From the NCBI RefSeq assembly GCF_047324175.1, contig NZ_CP178732.1, positions 5,904,091-5,968,090 of the forward strand: a stretch of 64,000 nucleotides of DNA, read 5' to 3'. The notes beneath the pieces are model-generated. The model was not told the origin of the DNA. It made no database searches and saw only the letters and a list, made by a program, of their open reading frames with translations. Source of the stretch: Acerihabitans sp015654925 (GTDB taxonomy: Bacteria; Pseudomonadota; Gammaproteobacteria; Enterobacterales; Enterobacteriaceae). The position numbers were made by a program, and so were the translations under genes. Numbering within the stretch: position 1 is the first letter of the stretch; each line of letters opens with the position of its first letter. Positions 8,825 through 16,931 of the stretch are shown here, in pieces.

Positions 8825-9640
8825 ATGTCGACTGAAGAATTGGAATTAGTATGGAATAACATCAAAGCTGAAGCGCGTTTGCTGGCGGACTGTGAACCCA
8901 TGCTGGCCAGTTTTTTCCATGCAACCCTGCTAAAACATGAAAACCTGGGCAGCGCGCTGAGCTACATGCTGGCCAATAAGCTTGCCAATCCGATCATGCC
9001 GGCCATCGCCATCCGTGAAATCGTCGAAGAGGCCTATAGCGCCGATCTGCAGATGATCATTTCCGCCGCCAGCGATATTCACGCGGTGCGCCTGCGCGAT
9101 CCGGCGGTGGACAAATATTCCACGCCGCTGCTGTACCTGAAAGGTTTCCACGCCCTGCAGGCCTATCGTATCGGCCATTGGTTATGGGGCCAGGATCGCA
9201 AGGCGCTGGCCATCTATTTGCAGAATCAGATTTCCGTCTCGTTTGGCGTGGATATCCACCCTGCCGCCACGATCGGCTGCGGTATCATGCTCGATCACGC
9301 CACCGGTATTGTCATCGGTGAAACGGCCGTCATAGAAAACGATGTTTCCATTCTCCAGTCGGTTACCCTCGGCGGTACGGGCAAGACCAGCGGCGATCGC
9401 CATCCCAAGATTCGCGAAGGCGTGATGATCGGCGCCGGCGCGACCATTTTAGGTAATATCGAAGTTGGGCGGGGGGCTAAAATCGGCGCGGGTTCCGTGG
9501 TATTGCAATCGGTGCCGGCCCATACCACCGCCGCCGGCGTGCCCGCCAGAATCGTCGGCCGGCCGGGCAGTGAAAAACCCTCGATGGATATGGACCAGTT
9601 TTTTAGCGGCCATGGCTTTGAATATGGCGACGGCATCTAA
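8825..9640 (+). CDS. cysE: serine O-acetyltransferase
   Basis: 271 residues from ATG 8825 (MSTEELELVWNNIKAEARLL), in line with E. coli CysE (273). It makes O-acetylserine, the first step of cysteine synthesis and the source of the CysB inducer. N-terminal helical domain, then left-handed beta-helix hexapeptide repeats (about 140-240) with HPAATIGCGIMLDHATG. The C-terminal tail, which gives cysteine feedback and binds CysK, ends FEYGDGI and is intact. Confidence 0.97.
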   Translation: MSTEELELVWNNIKAEARLLADCEPMLASFFHATLLKHENLGSALSYMLANKLANPIMPAIAIREIVEEAYSADLQMIISAASDIHAVRLRDPAVDKYSTPLLYLKGFHALQAYRIGHWLWGQDRKALAIYLQNQISVSFGVDIHPAATIGCGIMLDHATGIVIGETAVIENDVSILQSVTLGGTGKTSGDRHPKIREGVMIGAGATILGNIEVGRGAKIGAGSVVLQSVPAHTTAAGVPARIVGRPGSEKPSMDMDQFFSGHGFEYGDGI

Positions 9641-9657
9641 CGGCCGCCCGGACTGGA

Positions 9658-10125
9658 CTAGGGCCGCGCCCCCGCGTAATCGAGCTGGCGCCAGGCTTCA
9701 TACACCACGACTGAAACGGCATTGGACAGGTTCATGCTGCGACTGCCGGTTTGCATGGGAATCCGAATCTTATGGTCAGCAGACAGGTTATCCAAAATAG
9801 CCGGCGGTAAGCCGCGCGTCTCAGGCCCGAATAACAAATAATCCCCCTGCCGGTAGGCCACCTCGCTGTGAGCCGGCGTTCCTTTGGTGGTCAGGGCGAA
9901 TATCCTGGCCGGCGTTTCCTGCGCCAGGAATGACGCATAATCATGGTGGCGCCTGATATCGGCGAACTCATGATAATCCAGGCCGGCGCGGCGTAAGCGT
10001 TTGTCGTCCCAGGTAAATCCCAGCGGTTCAATGAGATGTAATTGAAAACCGGTATTCGCGCACAGGCGGATAATATTGCCCGTGTTCGGCGGAATCTCCG
10101 GCTCAAATAAAACGATATGTAGCAT
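9658..10125 (-). CDS. trmL: tRNA (cytidine/uridine-2'-O)-methyltransferase TrmL
   Basis: 155 residues from ATG 10125 (MLHIVLFEPEIPPNTGNIIR), as in E. coli YibK; an upstream extension is open but unconserved. A SPOUT-class enzyme that methylates the wobble base of tRNA-Leu. The knot motifs LLFGPETRGLP and IPMQTGSRSMNLSNA that form the SAM site are present. It converges with cysE, with only 17 bp between the stops. Confidence 0.96.
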   Translation of the reverse strand: MLHIVLFEPEIPPNTGNIIRLCANTGFQLHLIEPLGFTWDDKRLRRAGLDYHEFADIRRHHDYASFLAQETPARIFALTTKGTPAHSEVAYRQGDYLLFGPETRGLPPAILDNLSADHKIRIPMQTGSRSMNLSNAVSVVVYEAWRQLDYAGARP

Positions 10126-10214
10126 GGCGCCCCCTTGACGAGGGCGAAGGATAGCAAAAAAGCGCGCGGGTTGCTGCAACTCCTCGCCGCCGGACGCGCC
10201 TTATTTGCGACCGG

Positions 10215-11585
10215 TCAGCGGTGTTGCAATGGCAGCCATATCACCAGGCGCAGCCCGCCCAGCGGGCTGTCTTCGGCCTTGACCCAGCCATGATGCTGCT
10301 CCACCGCTTTTTCCACGATGGCCAGCCCCAGCCCTGAACCGCCGGAGGCGCGATCGCGCGCTTCGTCGGTGCGGTAGAACGGCCGGAAAATTTGTTCGCG
10401 GTCTTCCTCGCTAACGCCGGGGCCATCGTCATCCACGGTGATGGTGATCCCCTGTTGATCGGCGCTGAACGCCACGGCAATTTGCTGGTTTGAATAACGC
10501 AGGGCGTTGCGAACCACATTTTCCAGCGCGCTGTCCAGCGCGGCGGGATTGCCTACAATCATCCAGTTATCAGGCGGCGTGGTAATGCGCAGGGTTTTGC
10601 CCATTTGCTCGGCTTCGAATTTGGCGTCGTCGAGTACATCGCTCCACAGATCGTTGGCTTTGATATATTCACGGGTCAGTTCATTCTTGTGCTGGTTGCG
10701 CGAGAGTACCAGCAGGTCGTTGATCATGGAGTCCAGCCGCTGCGCCTCGGTTTCGATACGCGCCAGTTCATGGCCTTCGCCCTGTTTGCGCCGCATCAGG
10801 GCCGTGGCTAGCTGCAAACGGGTCAGGGGAGTACGCAGTTCATGGGAAATATCGGAGAGCAGGCGCTGCTGGGCGGTTACCATTCTTTCCAGCGCGCTGA
10901 CCATTTGATTGAAACTGACGCCGGTGGCTAAAAATTCCTGCGGGCCGGCTTCCAGTTCGGGATGTTGGCGCAGATTGCCCCGGGCCACTTCGTCCGCGGC
11001 ATGCTTAAGTTTGCGTGCCGGTTTGGCCAGGCTCCAGGCTAACCACAGCAGCAAAGGAATACTGATTAACATCGTGACAATCAGCAGCAGAAACGGCCGG
11101 TCAAACATCAGGTTGATAAAATCCGACTGGGAATTGCCGGCCGGGCGGATTTGATATAACTGGTAGTTGTCCTCCCCGTCGCGAATTGGAAAGGGGCCGA
11201 CCAGCTCCACGCGGCCATATTTTTTCTTTTGCGGATGATCCGAATTATCGGATTGGCCGATAAAATTGCGGATGACCTGCATTTCGTTACGCTGGGCGCC
11301 GATGACCCGCCCTTCGCTGGTTACCAGTATCAGGCGCTGGCCGGGGGGGGCCCATTTATCAATGGAGCGAAATAACCGCCGCCACCACATCAGGTCGTTG
11401 GCCGGATCGCCGGCCAGCTCAGCTTCCACATGCTGTTGCAGCATGATGCCCTGGCGCTGCTCGCTGTCCAGCAGCGGGGTCAGCTGGCGTGAATCCAGTT
11501 TTGGCACCATCAGCACCAGCATCAGCACCAGCGCCAGGGTCAACCAAAATATAGCGAAGATACGCGCGGTCAAACTGTTGATCAT
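10215..11585 (-). CDS. cpxA: envelope-stress sensor histidine kinase CpxA
   Basis: 456 residues from ATG 11585 (MINSLTARIFAIFWLTLALV). Two membrane segments (about 8-28 and 160-185) flank the periplasmic sensor; then HAMP, the phospho-acceptor His in LLSDISHELRTPLTR, and an HATPase domain with VDDDGPGVSEEDR and GGSGLGLAIVE. It senses misfolded envelope proteins and phosphorylates CpxR. The start overlaps the cpxR stop by 4 bases (ATGA), so translation is coupled. A longer open frame upstream lies inside cpxR and is rejected. Confidence 0.97.
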   Translation of the reverse strand: MINSLTARIFAIFWLTLALVLMLVLMVPKLDSRQLTPLLDSEQRQGIMLQQHVEAELAGDPANDLMWWRRLFRSIDKWAPPGQRLILVTSEGRVIGAQRNEMQVIRNFIGQSDNSDHPQKKKYGRVELVGPFPIRDGEDNYQLYQIRPAGNSQSDFINLMFDRPFLLLIVTMLISIPLLLWLAWSLAKPARKLKHAADEVARGNLRQHPELEAGPQEFLATGVSFNQMVSALERMVTAQQRLLSDISHELRTPLTRLQLATALMRRKQGEGHELARIETEAQRLDSMINDLLVLSRNQHKNELTREYIKANDLWSDVLDDAKFEAEQMGKTLRITTPPDNWMIVGNPAALDSALENVVRNALRYSNQQIAVAFSADQQGITITVDDDGPGVSEEDREQIFRPFYRTDEARDRASGGSGLGLAIVEKAVEQHHGWVKAEDSPLGGLRLVIWLPLQHR

Positions 11586-12280
11586 GCAGCGGATACCATC
11601 AGATATCCCCGTCCCCGCAAGGTTTTGAACCATGGGTGGCCATCTTTGCGCTCCGGCAGTTTACGCCGCAGATTGGAGATGTGCATATCGATTGCCCGGT
11701 CAAACGGCGTCAGGCGCTTACCCAATACCTCCTGGCTCAGGTGCTCGCGGGAAACCACCTGGCCCAGATGCTGCGCCAGCAGATAGAGCAGGGTGAATTC
11801 CGTACCGGTCAGCTCCAGCGGAACGCCGTCGAACGTGGCTTCCTGGCGCCCGGGATTGAGGCGCAGAAAATCCACTTCCAGCGACGGCGTGCCGGAATCA
11901 CCGGCTTGCTGCTGCTCGGTCCAATGGGAACGGCGCAAAATCGCCCGTATCCGCGCCACCAGCTCGCGATCGTTAAACGGCTTGGGCAGGTAATCGTCCG
12001 CGCCTAATTCAAGCCCCAGCACCCGATCCAGCTCGCTGCCGCGGGCGGTGAGCATAATCACCGGCGTCTGGTGCTGCTGGCGTAATTCTTTCAGCGTGTC
12101 GATGCCGTTTTTGCGCGGCATCATGACATCAAGCAATAATAAATCCACCGAGCTGTCCAGAATATTCAATGCCTGTTCGCCGTCATAGGCCACCAGGACA
12201 TCAAAACCTTCCATCTCGAGCAATTCTTTTAACAATGCTGTTAATTCACGGTCGTCATCAACTAAAAGGATTTTATTCAT
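11582..12280 (-). CDS. cpxR: envelope-stress response regulator CpxR
   Basis: 232 residues. Receiver domain with acidic pocket and phospho-acceptor Asp in LLLLDVMMPRKNG, followed by an OmpR-type winged helix (LTGTEFTLLYLL..., FKTLRGRGYLM). It activates envelope-stress genes on phosphorylation by CpxA. First gene of cpxRA, divergent from cpxP, and the CpxR box found at 12334-12348 would serve both directions (autoregulation). Confidence 0.97.
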   Translation of the reverse strand: MNKILLVDDDRELTALLKELLEMEGFDVLVAYDGEQALNILDSSVDLLLLDVMMPRKNGIDTLKELRQQHQTPVIMLTARGSELDRVLGLELGADDYLPKPFNDRELVARIRAILRRSHWTEQQQAGDSGTPSLEVDFLRLNPGRQEATFDGVPLELTGTEFTLLYLLAQHLGQVVSREHLSQEVLGKRLTPFDRAIDMHISNLRRKLPERKDGHPWFKTLRGRGYLMVSAA

Positions 12281-12333
12281 TTTTATTCACCTCATGACGC
12301 AAAATACGTCATCAATCACTACCAATCCATGAC

Positions 12334-12348
12334 TTTACGTAGCTTTAC
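12334..12348 (-). promoter_or_regulatory. CpxR box in the cpxR/cpxP intergenic region
   Basis: TTTAC-N5-TTTAC, the reverse complement of the CpxR consensus GTAAA-N5-GTAAA, with both half-sites perfect. It lies 82 bp upstream of the cpxP ATG and 54 bp upstream of cpxR, placing both under CpxR control. Confidence 0.9.
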
Positions 12349-12429
12349 ATCCCCTGACGCATGTTTGCAGCGCCGTCAGTAGAATAAACTCATCGTTAAG
12401 CAGCAAAGAAATAAGTCAAGGGGTTAAGG

Positions 12430-12921
12430 ATGCACAAACTTAACGTGTTAGTCATCGCGGCCGCACTGGTTTCAAATAGTGTATTAGCCGGCGAGAAGAC
12501 GACAACGGAAGGTTGGCATCATGAAGATATCGCCAGTGGTTTAAACGATACTCATTACAGCATGTTTGATGGCGTACGGCTCACAGAGCAACAGCGGCAG
12601 CAAATGCGTGATTTGATGAGTCAGGCGCGCCTTGGAACACCCCGTATTAATATTAGTGAAATGGAACGACTGCATACATTGGTAACAGCCGAAAAATTTG
12701 ATGAGCCGGCTGTTCGGGCGCAAACAGAAAAGATAGCGCAGCAACACGTCATTCGGCAGGTGGAAATGGCCAAAGTACGGAATCAAATGTACAACCTGCT
12801 GACGCCGGAGCAAAGACAAATTTTAAACGACAAACATCAGCAGCGCCTTGCCGAAATCCAGCTGCAGATGGCTGAAATGACCCAAACTTCTCCCCAGAAG
12901 CCAGTAGCAATGAGTAAGTAA
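12430..12921 (+). CDS. cpxP: periplasmic Cpx pathway inhibitor CpxP
   Basis: 163 residues with a signal peptide (MHKLNVLVIAAALVSNSVLA). The two Spy/CpxP-family LTxxQ motifs are visible as LTEQQRQQM (about 51) and LTPEQRQIL (about 121). CpxP restrains CpxA in the periplasm and is degraded with misfolded substrates. Divergent from cpxRA behind a perfect CpxR box. Its 3' region carries the CpxQ small RNA. Confidence 0.93.
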   Translation: MHKLNVLVIAAALVSNSVLAGEKTTTEGWHHEDIASGLNDTHYSMFDGVRLTEQQRQQMRDLMSQARLGTPRINISEMERLHTLVTAEKFDEPAVRAQTEKIAQQHVIRQVEMAKVRNQMYNLLTPEQRQILNDKHQQRLAEIQLQMAEMTQTSPQKPVAMSK

Positions 12922-12942
12922 CGGATACAAAGACATACTCTT

Positions 12943-13000
12943 TTTTCCTTGCCATAGACACCATCCCTGTCTTCCCCCACCGAAAGGTGGGGTTTTTTTT
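12943..13000 (+). ncRNA. cpxQ: CpxQ small RNA (3'-end-derived from cpxP mRNA)
   Basis: The 58 bases after cpxP, from TTTTCCTTGCCATAGACACC to the end of the terminator T-run, follow the E. coli CpxQ sequence as I remember it, including the seed region CCATCCCTGTCTTCC. In E. coli and Salmonella CpxQ is cut from cpxP mRNA by RNase E, binds Hfq and represses envelope mRNAs. The terminator loop differs (GAAA) but the stem is kept. Processing here is inferred. Confidence 0.8.
12975..13000 (+). terminator. cpxP/CpxQ rho-independent terminator
   Basis: Perfect 7-bp stem CCCCACC / GGTGGGG with a GAAA loop followed by eight T. Confidence 0.95.
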
Positions 13001-13041
13001 GCCTGAATCATTCCACCTGGCCGGCCGTTATCGTTTCCTCC

Positions 13042-13344
13042 TTACGGAGCGATATCCAGCGAGAGCGCCGGAATCACATGCCGTGGATCGCGCTGAATGG
13101 CCCGCAGCAGCGCCTTGGCCGGCCCGGTGGGTTCACGCCGGCCCTGTTCCCAATTTTTCAGCGTATCCACGCTTACCGCAATCAATTTGGCGAAACCGCT
13201 TTGTGAAAGGCCGGTCGCCTGGCGGATTTCTTTTACCTGCACGGCGAAAACCGCGGTTTCCCGGGCGGGGGAGCGAGCACCTTCAACGATTTCGTTCATT
13301 TGCGTCATGCTCTCGGTCAGACGCCCAAATAGTTTTTTATCCAT
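13042..13344 (-). CDS. HigA-type antitoxin, XRE-family regulator
   Basis: 100 residues. The C-terminal part is a helix-turn-helix of the XRE type (VKEIRQATGLSQSGFAKLIAVSVDTLKNWEQGRREP, about residues 37-71), the layout of HigA2-like antitoxins, with an N-terminal arm that would wrap the toxin. The start codon follows the toxin stop codon with no gap, so translation is coupled. It most likely neutralises the upstream-encoded toxin and represses the operon through the repeats at 13665 and 13712. The pair occupies the position of fieF in E. coli. Confidence 0.85.
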   Translation of the reverse strand: MDKKLFGRLTESMTQMNEIVEGARSPARETAVFAVQVKEIRQATGLSQSGFAKLIAVSVDTLKNWEQGRREPTGPAKALLRAIQRDPRHVIPALSLDIAP

Positions 13345-13656
13345 TTACCAGCCCTCATTTAGCGCCCTTAATTGGCGTTTTTCGTTGGGGTCCAAATCGT
13401 CTTTAAGGCCCTTTTTATAGATCAGGATCAGGCGGATTTGCGACTCGAAAACTTTGTAATAGTAAATAACTCTGACACCGCTACGCTTGCCTTTGCCGCT
13501 TGCGGCCCACCTGATTTTTCGCAGGCCGCCCGTGTCCTGAATAACGTCGCCCCAATTAGGACTTTCGGCCAGGAACATTTGAAATTTGCGATATTCATCG
13601 TCGGGCAACAGTTCCTTTACGTCCTCGGTAAATATGGCGGTTTCAATAAAAATCAT
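13345..13656 (-). CDS. HigB2/RelE-family toxin
   Basis: 103 residues resembling Vibrio HigB2: a Glu/Asp-rich helix (LPDDEYRKFQMFLAESP), then DTGGLRKIRWAASGKGKRSGVRVIYYY, the basic strand region typical of RelE-fold ribosome-dependent mRNA interferases, and a C-terminal DDLDPNEKRQLRAL. Toxin precedes antitoxin, the HigBA order. Activity is inferred from family membership; no frameshift is seen. Confidence 0.85.
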   Translation of the reverse strand: MIFIETAIFTEDVKELLPDDEYRKFQMFLAESPNWGDVIQDTGGLRKIRWAASGKGKRSGVRVIYYYKVFESQIRLILIYKKGLKDDLDPNEKRQLRALNEGW

Positions 13657-13664
13657 TATGGTAC

Positions 13665-13725
13665 GTCAATGGCGTATAGAATTTGGATAGATTAACACGA
13701 AGCCAGTGTAAGTCAATGGCGTATA
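13665..13725 (-). promoter_or_regulatory. HigBA promoter/operator with two 14-bp direct repeats
   Basis: GTCAATGGCGTATA occurs at 13665-13678 and again at 13712-13725, 47 bp apart, directly upstream of the toxin start (13656). Such repeats next to an XRE antitoxin operon are probably the operator half-sites for HigA autorepression; that role is inference. Confidence 0.55.
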
Positions 13726-14102
13726 TCAAGCGGCGCTGGTTACTCTACCGCTGGTTTCACAAACTCAATGCCTTCGCACCTTTTGCAACATCTGCTAGCA
13801 ACTACGGTGCTGCATCGGCCCGGTAATCGCATTATGGTAATACGCGGATGAGAGGGTGGTTATCACGCGGTGGCAGCGGGCAAACGCGGCGCCGGTGAAA
13901 ATCTGGCGCTATCGGAATGTAATGCATTATCATGTGGTTTAAAACATAGAGATAGTGGGATTTAGCCTGACCTGAATCAATTCAGCAAAACGGATTTGTT
14001 ATACTATTTTTACCATAAGCCACAGGGCCCGCTGTAATCGGAACCTGAAATATAGCCGGCATAGTGTATTCTACAATTTATATCTTAAGTTCAGAGGTAG
14101 TC
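13726..14102. other. 377-bp non-coding stretch before pfkA
   Basis: I see no credible gene and no readable remnant of fieF, which lies here in E. coli. The last 100 bp should hold the pfkA promoter; AGAGGT just before the ATG is its ribosome site. Confidence 0.4.
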
Positions 14103-15065
14103 ATGATTAAGAAAATCGGTGTACTGACAAGCGGCGGTGATTCACCAGGCATGAATGCGGCGATCCGGGGCGTTGTGCGGGCGGGGCTTTCCGAAGGATT
14201 GGAAGTCTATGGCATCTATGACGGCTATCAGGGATTGTTTCAGGATCGGATGAAGAAGCTGGATCGCTATAGCGTGTCGGATATGATTAACCGTGGCGGT
14301 ACTTTTCTGGGCTCCGCGCGTTTCCCCGAATTCCGGGAAGAGGGCACGCGCGCTATTTCCATTGAAAATATGAATAAGCGCGGGCTTGATGCGCTGGTGG
14401 TGATCGGCGGCGACGGCTCTTATATGGGCGCCAAACGCCTCACGGAAATGGGATTTCCCTGCATCGGCCTGCCCGGCACCATTGATAACGACGTTGCGGG
14501 CACCGATTACACCATAGGTTATTTCACCGCCCTGGAAACCGTGGTCGAAGCCATTGACCGCCTGCGCGATACCTCTTCTTCGCACCAGCGTATTTCCATT
14601 GTCGAAGTCATGGGGCGCTATTGCGGCGATCTCACCATGTCGGCGGCGATTGCCGGCGGTTGTGAATTTATCGTATTACCCGAGGTGGAATTTAAACCGG
14701 ACGATTTGGTCTACGAAATCAAAGCCGGCATCGCCAAAGGTAAAAAACACGCTATTGTCGCCATCACCGAGCATATCTGCAATGTCAGCGAGCTGGCGCA
14801 ATATATAGAAAAAGAGACCGGACGTGAAACCCGCGCCACGGTTTTGGGGCATATCCAGCGCGGCGGCAGCCCGGTGGCCTATGATCGTATCCTGGCCTCG
14901 CGCATGGGTGCCTACTCAATCGAGCTGTTGTTGCAAGGCTACGGCGGACGCTGCGTCGGCGTACAGAACGAAAAGCTGGTGCATCACGATATTATTGATG
15001 CCATTGAAAACATGAAGCGGCCGTTTAAAAGCGATCTGCTGGAATGCGCTAAAAAACTGTATTGA
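14103..15065 (+). CDS. pfkA: ATP-dependent 6-phosphofructokinase I
   Basis: 320 residues from ATG 14103 (MIKKIGVLTSGGDSPGMNAA), identical in length to E. coli PfkA. The frame is open further upstream but unconserved. It phosphorylates fructose-6-phosphate, the committed step of glycolysis. ATP site GGDSPG and GGDGSYMGA, and the catalytic Asp in GTIDNDVAGTD. A monocistronic gene between the TA pair and sbp. Confidence 0.98.
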   Translation: MIKKIGVLTSGGDSPGMNAAIRGVVRAGLSEGLEVYGIYDGYQGLFQDRMKKLDRYSVSDMINRGGTFLGSARFPEFREEGTRAISIENMNKRGLDALVVIGGDGSYMGAKRLTEMGFPCIGLPGTIDNDVAGTDYTIGYFTALETVVEAIDRLRDTSSSHQRISIVEVMGRYCGDLTMSAAIAGGCEFIVLPEVEFKPDDLVYEIKAGIAKGKKHAIVAITEHICNVSELAQYIEKETGRETRATVLGHIQRGGSPVAYDRILASRMGAYSIELLLQGYGGRCVGVQNEKLVHHDIIDAIENMKRPFKSDLLECAKKLY

Positions 15066-15332
15066 TTGGCGGGTCATGTTGCTCTCAGGGATGAGGGCCA
15101 AACCCGGTTAATGCCGCGAATTTACTCTCTCCAGAACGCTATTCACGCCCTGTTTCCCCACCCGCTTAATTCTCCGCGCCTACCCCATCAGCCCGCTCGC
15201 GTAGCGTTAATTCCCCGGTTATCTCTTTTACTTATATAAATTACGTTTTTATTCTTTAAATCACGCCGCAATTTCTGACACTCTCTCCTAACGCGATATG
15301 CACCTTACACAATACTCTTGGGGAGTGGAACG

Positions 15333-16322
15333 ATGTCGAAATGGCAAGCAGGGCTGTTATTGATTTTATTATCGGGGAGCGCGTTGGCGAAGGACATTCA
15401 GCTCCTGAACGTTTCTTACGATCCGACGCGGGAACTGTATCAAGATTACAATGCGGCGTTCAGCAAATATTGGCAGGGCAAAACCGGCGATAAAGTCACG
15501 ATTCGCCAGTCCCATGGCGGTTCCGGCAAGCAGGCAACCTCGGTTATCAACGGTATTGATGCCGATGTGGTGACGCTGGCCCTGGCCTATGATGTGGATG
15601 CCATCGCCGAGCGCGGCGTGATCGATAAAAATTGGATCACGCGCCTGCCGGATAACTCTGCGCCTTATACCTCCACTATTGTTTTCCTGGTACGCAAGGG
15701 CAACCCGAAACAAATTCATGACTGGCCGGATCTGGCGAAACCCGGGATTTCCATCATTACCCCGAATCCGAAAACGTCCGGCGGCGCACGCTGGAATTAC
15801 CTGGCCGCATGGGGATACGCGCTGCATCATAATAATAACGATCAGGCTAAAGCCCAGGATTTCGTCAAATCCGTATTTAAAAACGTCGAGGTCCTGGATT
15901 CCGGCGCCCGCGGCGCGACCAATACCTTTGTGGAACGAGGCATCGGCGATGTGCTGATCGCGTGGGAAAACGAAGCGCTGCTGGCCGTTAATGAAGTCGG
16001 CAAAGATAAATACGACATCGTCGTGCCCAGCGAGTCCATCCTGGCGGAACCGACCGTGTCGGTGGTCGACAAAATCGTCGACAAACGGGGCACGCGCGAT
16101 GTTGCCACGGAATACCTGAAGTACCTCTATTCAACGGAAGGGCAGCGCATCGCCGCGAAAAATTATTATCGTCCCCGCGACGCCGCAGTGGCCAAAGAGT
16201 TTGCCAAGGAATTCCCGCAGTTGAAATTGTTTACCCTGGCCGAAACGTTCGGCGATTGGCAGCAGGCGCAGAAAGTACATTTCTCCAACGGCGGCAGCTT
16301 CGATCAAATTAACCAGCGTTAA
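15333..16322 (+). CDS. sbp: periplasmic sulfate-binding protein
   Basis: 329 residues from ATG 15333 (MSKWQAGLLLILLSGSALAK), with a clear signal peptide. The mature part KDIQLLNVSYDPTRELY and the SHGGSGKQAT motif are those of sulfate ABC binding proteins. It delivers sulfate to the CysTWA importer. It stands alone with its own terminator. CysB control is expected from the family, but I did not assign a binding site in the 267 bp upstream. Confidence 0.96.
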   Translation: MSKWQAGLLLILLSGSALAKDIQLLNVSYDPTRELYQDYNAAFSKYWQGKTGDKVTIRQSHGGSGKQATSVINGIDADVVTLALAYDVDAIAERGVIDKNWITRLPDNSAPYTSTIVFLVRKGNPKQIHDWPDLAKPGISIITPNPKTSGGARWNYLAAWGYALHHNNNDQAKAQDFVKSVFKNVEVLDSGARGATNTFVERGIGDVLIAWENEALLAVNEVGKDKYDIVVPSESILAEPTVSVVDKIVDKRGTRDVATEYLKYLYSTEGQRIAAKNYYRPRDAAVAKEFAKEFPQLKLFTLAETFGDWQQAQKVHFSNGGSFDQINQR

Positions 16323-16348
16323 TTACGGATAAGCGCCGTACTTCATAC

Positions 16349-16388
16349 CGTCGGTGGGTTCCTTAAACAGGGACCCGCCGGTTTTTTT
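16349..16388 (+). terminator. sbp rho-independent terminator
   Basis: GGTGGGTTCC pairs with GGGACCCGCC across a 7-base loop (16353-16379), extended by flanking CCG/CGG pairs and followed by seven T. Confidence 0.9.
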
Positions 16389-16395
16389 ATCTTGC

Positions 16396-16413
16396 CAGCG
16401 AAACGTTTCGATG
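16396..16413 (+). promoter_or_regulatory. upstream RbsR-type operator
   Basis: CAGCGAAACGTTTCGATG, differing by one base from the palindrome at 16475-16492. It overlaps a weak CRP-like site (TTCGA-N6-TCACA). Two operators suggest looping or cooperative repression, which is inference. Confidence 0.7.
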
Positions 16414-16474
16414 GCGATCACATTTTTGACTGAATGATCTTGTTTAGCGATCTCTTTTTGATTATTTTCTTCCT

Positions 16475-16492
16475 CAGCGAAACGTTTCGCTG
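16475..16492 (+). promoter_or_regulatory. RbsR operator, perfect palindrome
   Basis: CAGCGAAACGTTTCGCTG is a perfect 18-bp inverted repeat of the LacI-family type, and is the E. coli RbsR operator sequence. It lies immediately before the rbsD ribosome site, where bound repressor would block initiation. Confidence 0.92.
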
Positions 16493-16504
16493 GGAGAAAT
16501 GAAC

Positions 16505-16924
16505 ATGAAAAAAGGGTTACTACTGAACGCCGACGTCTCCGCGCTCATTTCCCGTTTAGGCCATACCGATGAAGTGGCCATTGCCGACGCTGGCCTGCCC
16601 GTTCCCGCCGCCACCCTCAGAATAGATCTGGCGTTGACCCACGGCGTGCCGGCATTTATGCAGGTGGTCGAGGTGGTGACCAGCGAAATGCAGGTGGAAA
16701 AGGCCATCCTGGCCCAAGAGATCAAGACCCATAACCCGCAGTTGCATCAGGAACTGCTGGCGCTGCTGTCCCAGCTTGAACAGCGGCAGGGGAATACCAT
16801 CACCACGGAATATATCAGCCACCAGGCGTTCAAAACGCGCACCGGCCAAAGCCGTGCGGTTATCCGCAGCGGTGAGTGCTCGCCCTTTGCCAACGTTATC
16901 CTATGCTCCGGCGTCACTTTCTGA
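16505..16924 (+). CDS. rbsD: D-ribose pyranase
   Basis: 139 residues from ATG 16505 (MKKGLLLNADVSALISRLGH). The in-frame ATG at 16499 sits only two bases after the GGGAGA ribosome site and is less likely. It interconverts pyranose and furanose forms of ribose. The catalytic His lies in RLGHTDEVAIADAG; the C-terminus RSGECSPFANVILCSGVTF is conserved. First gene of rbsDACBKR. Confidence 0.96.
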   Translation: MKKGLLLNADVSALISRLGHTDEVAIADAGLPVPAATLRIDLALTHGVPAFMQVVEVVTSEMQVEKAILAQEIKTHNPQLHQELLALLSQLEQRQGNTITTEYISHQAFKTRTGQSRAVIRSGECSPFANVILCSGVTF

Positions 16925-16931
16925 GGTTCTT

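Noticed and set aside
13726..14102. Possible fieF pseudogene
   Set aside because: I could not read any FieF-like segment in the six frames.
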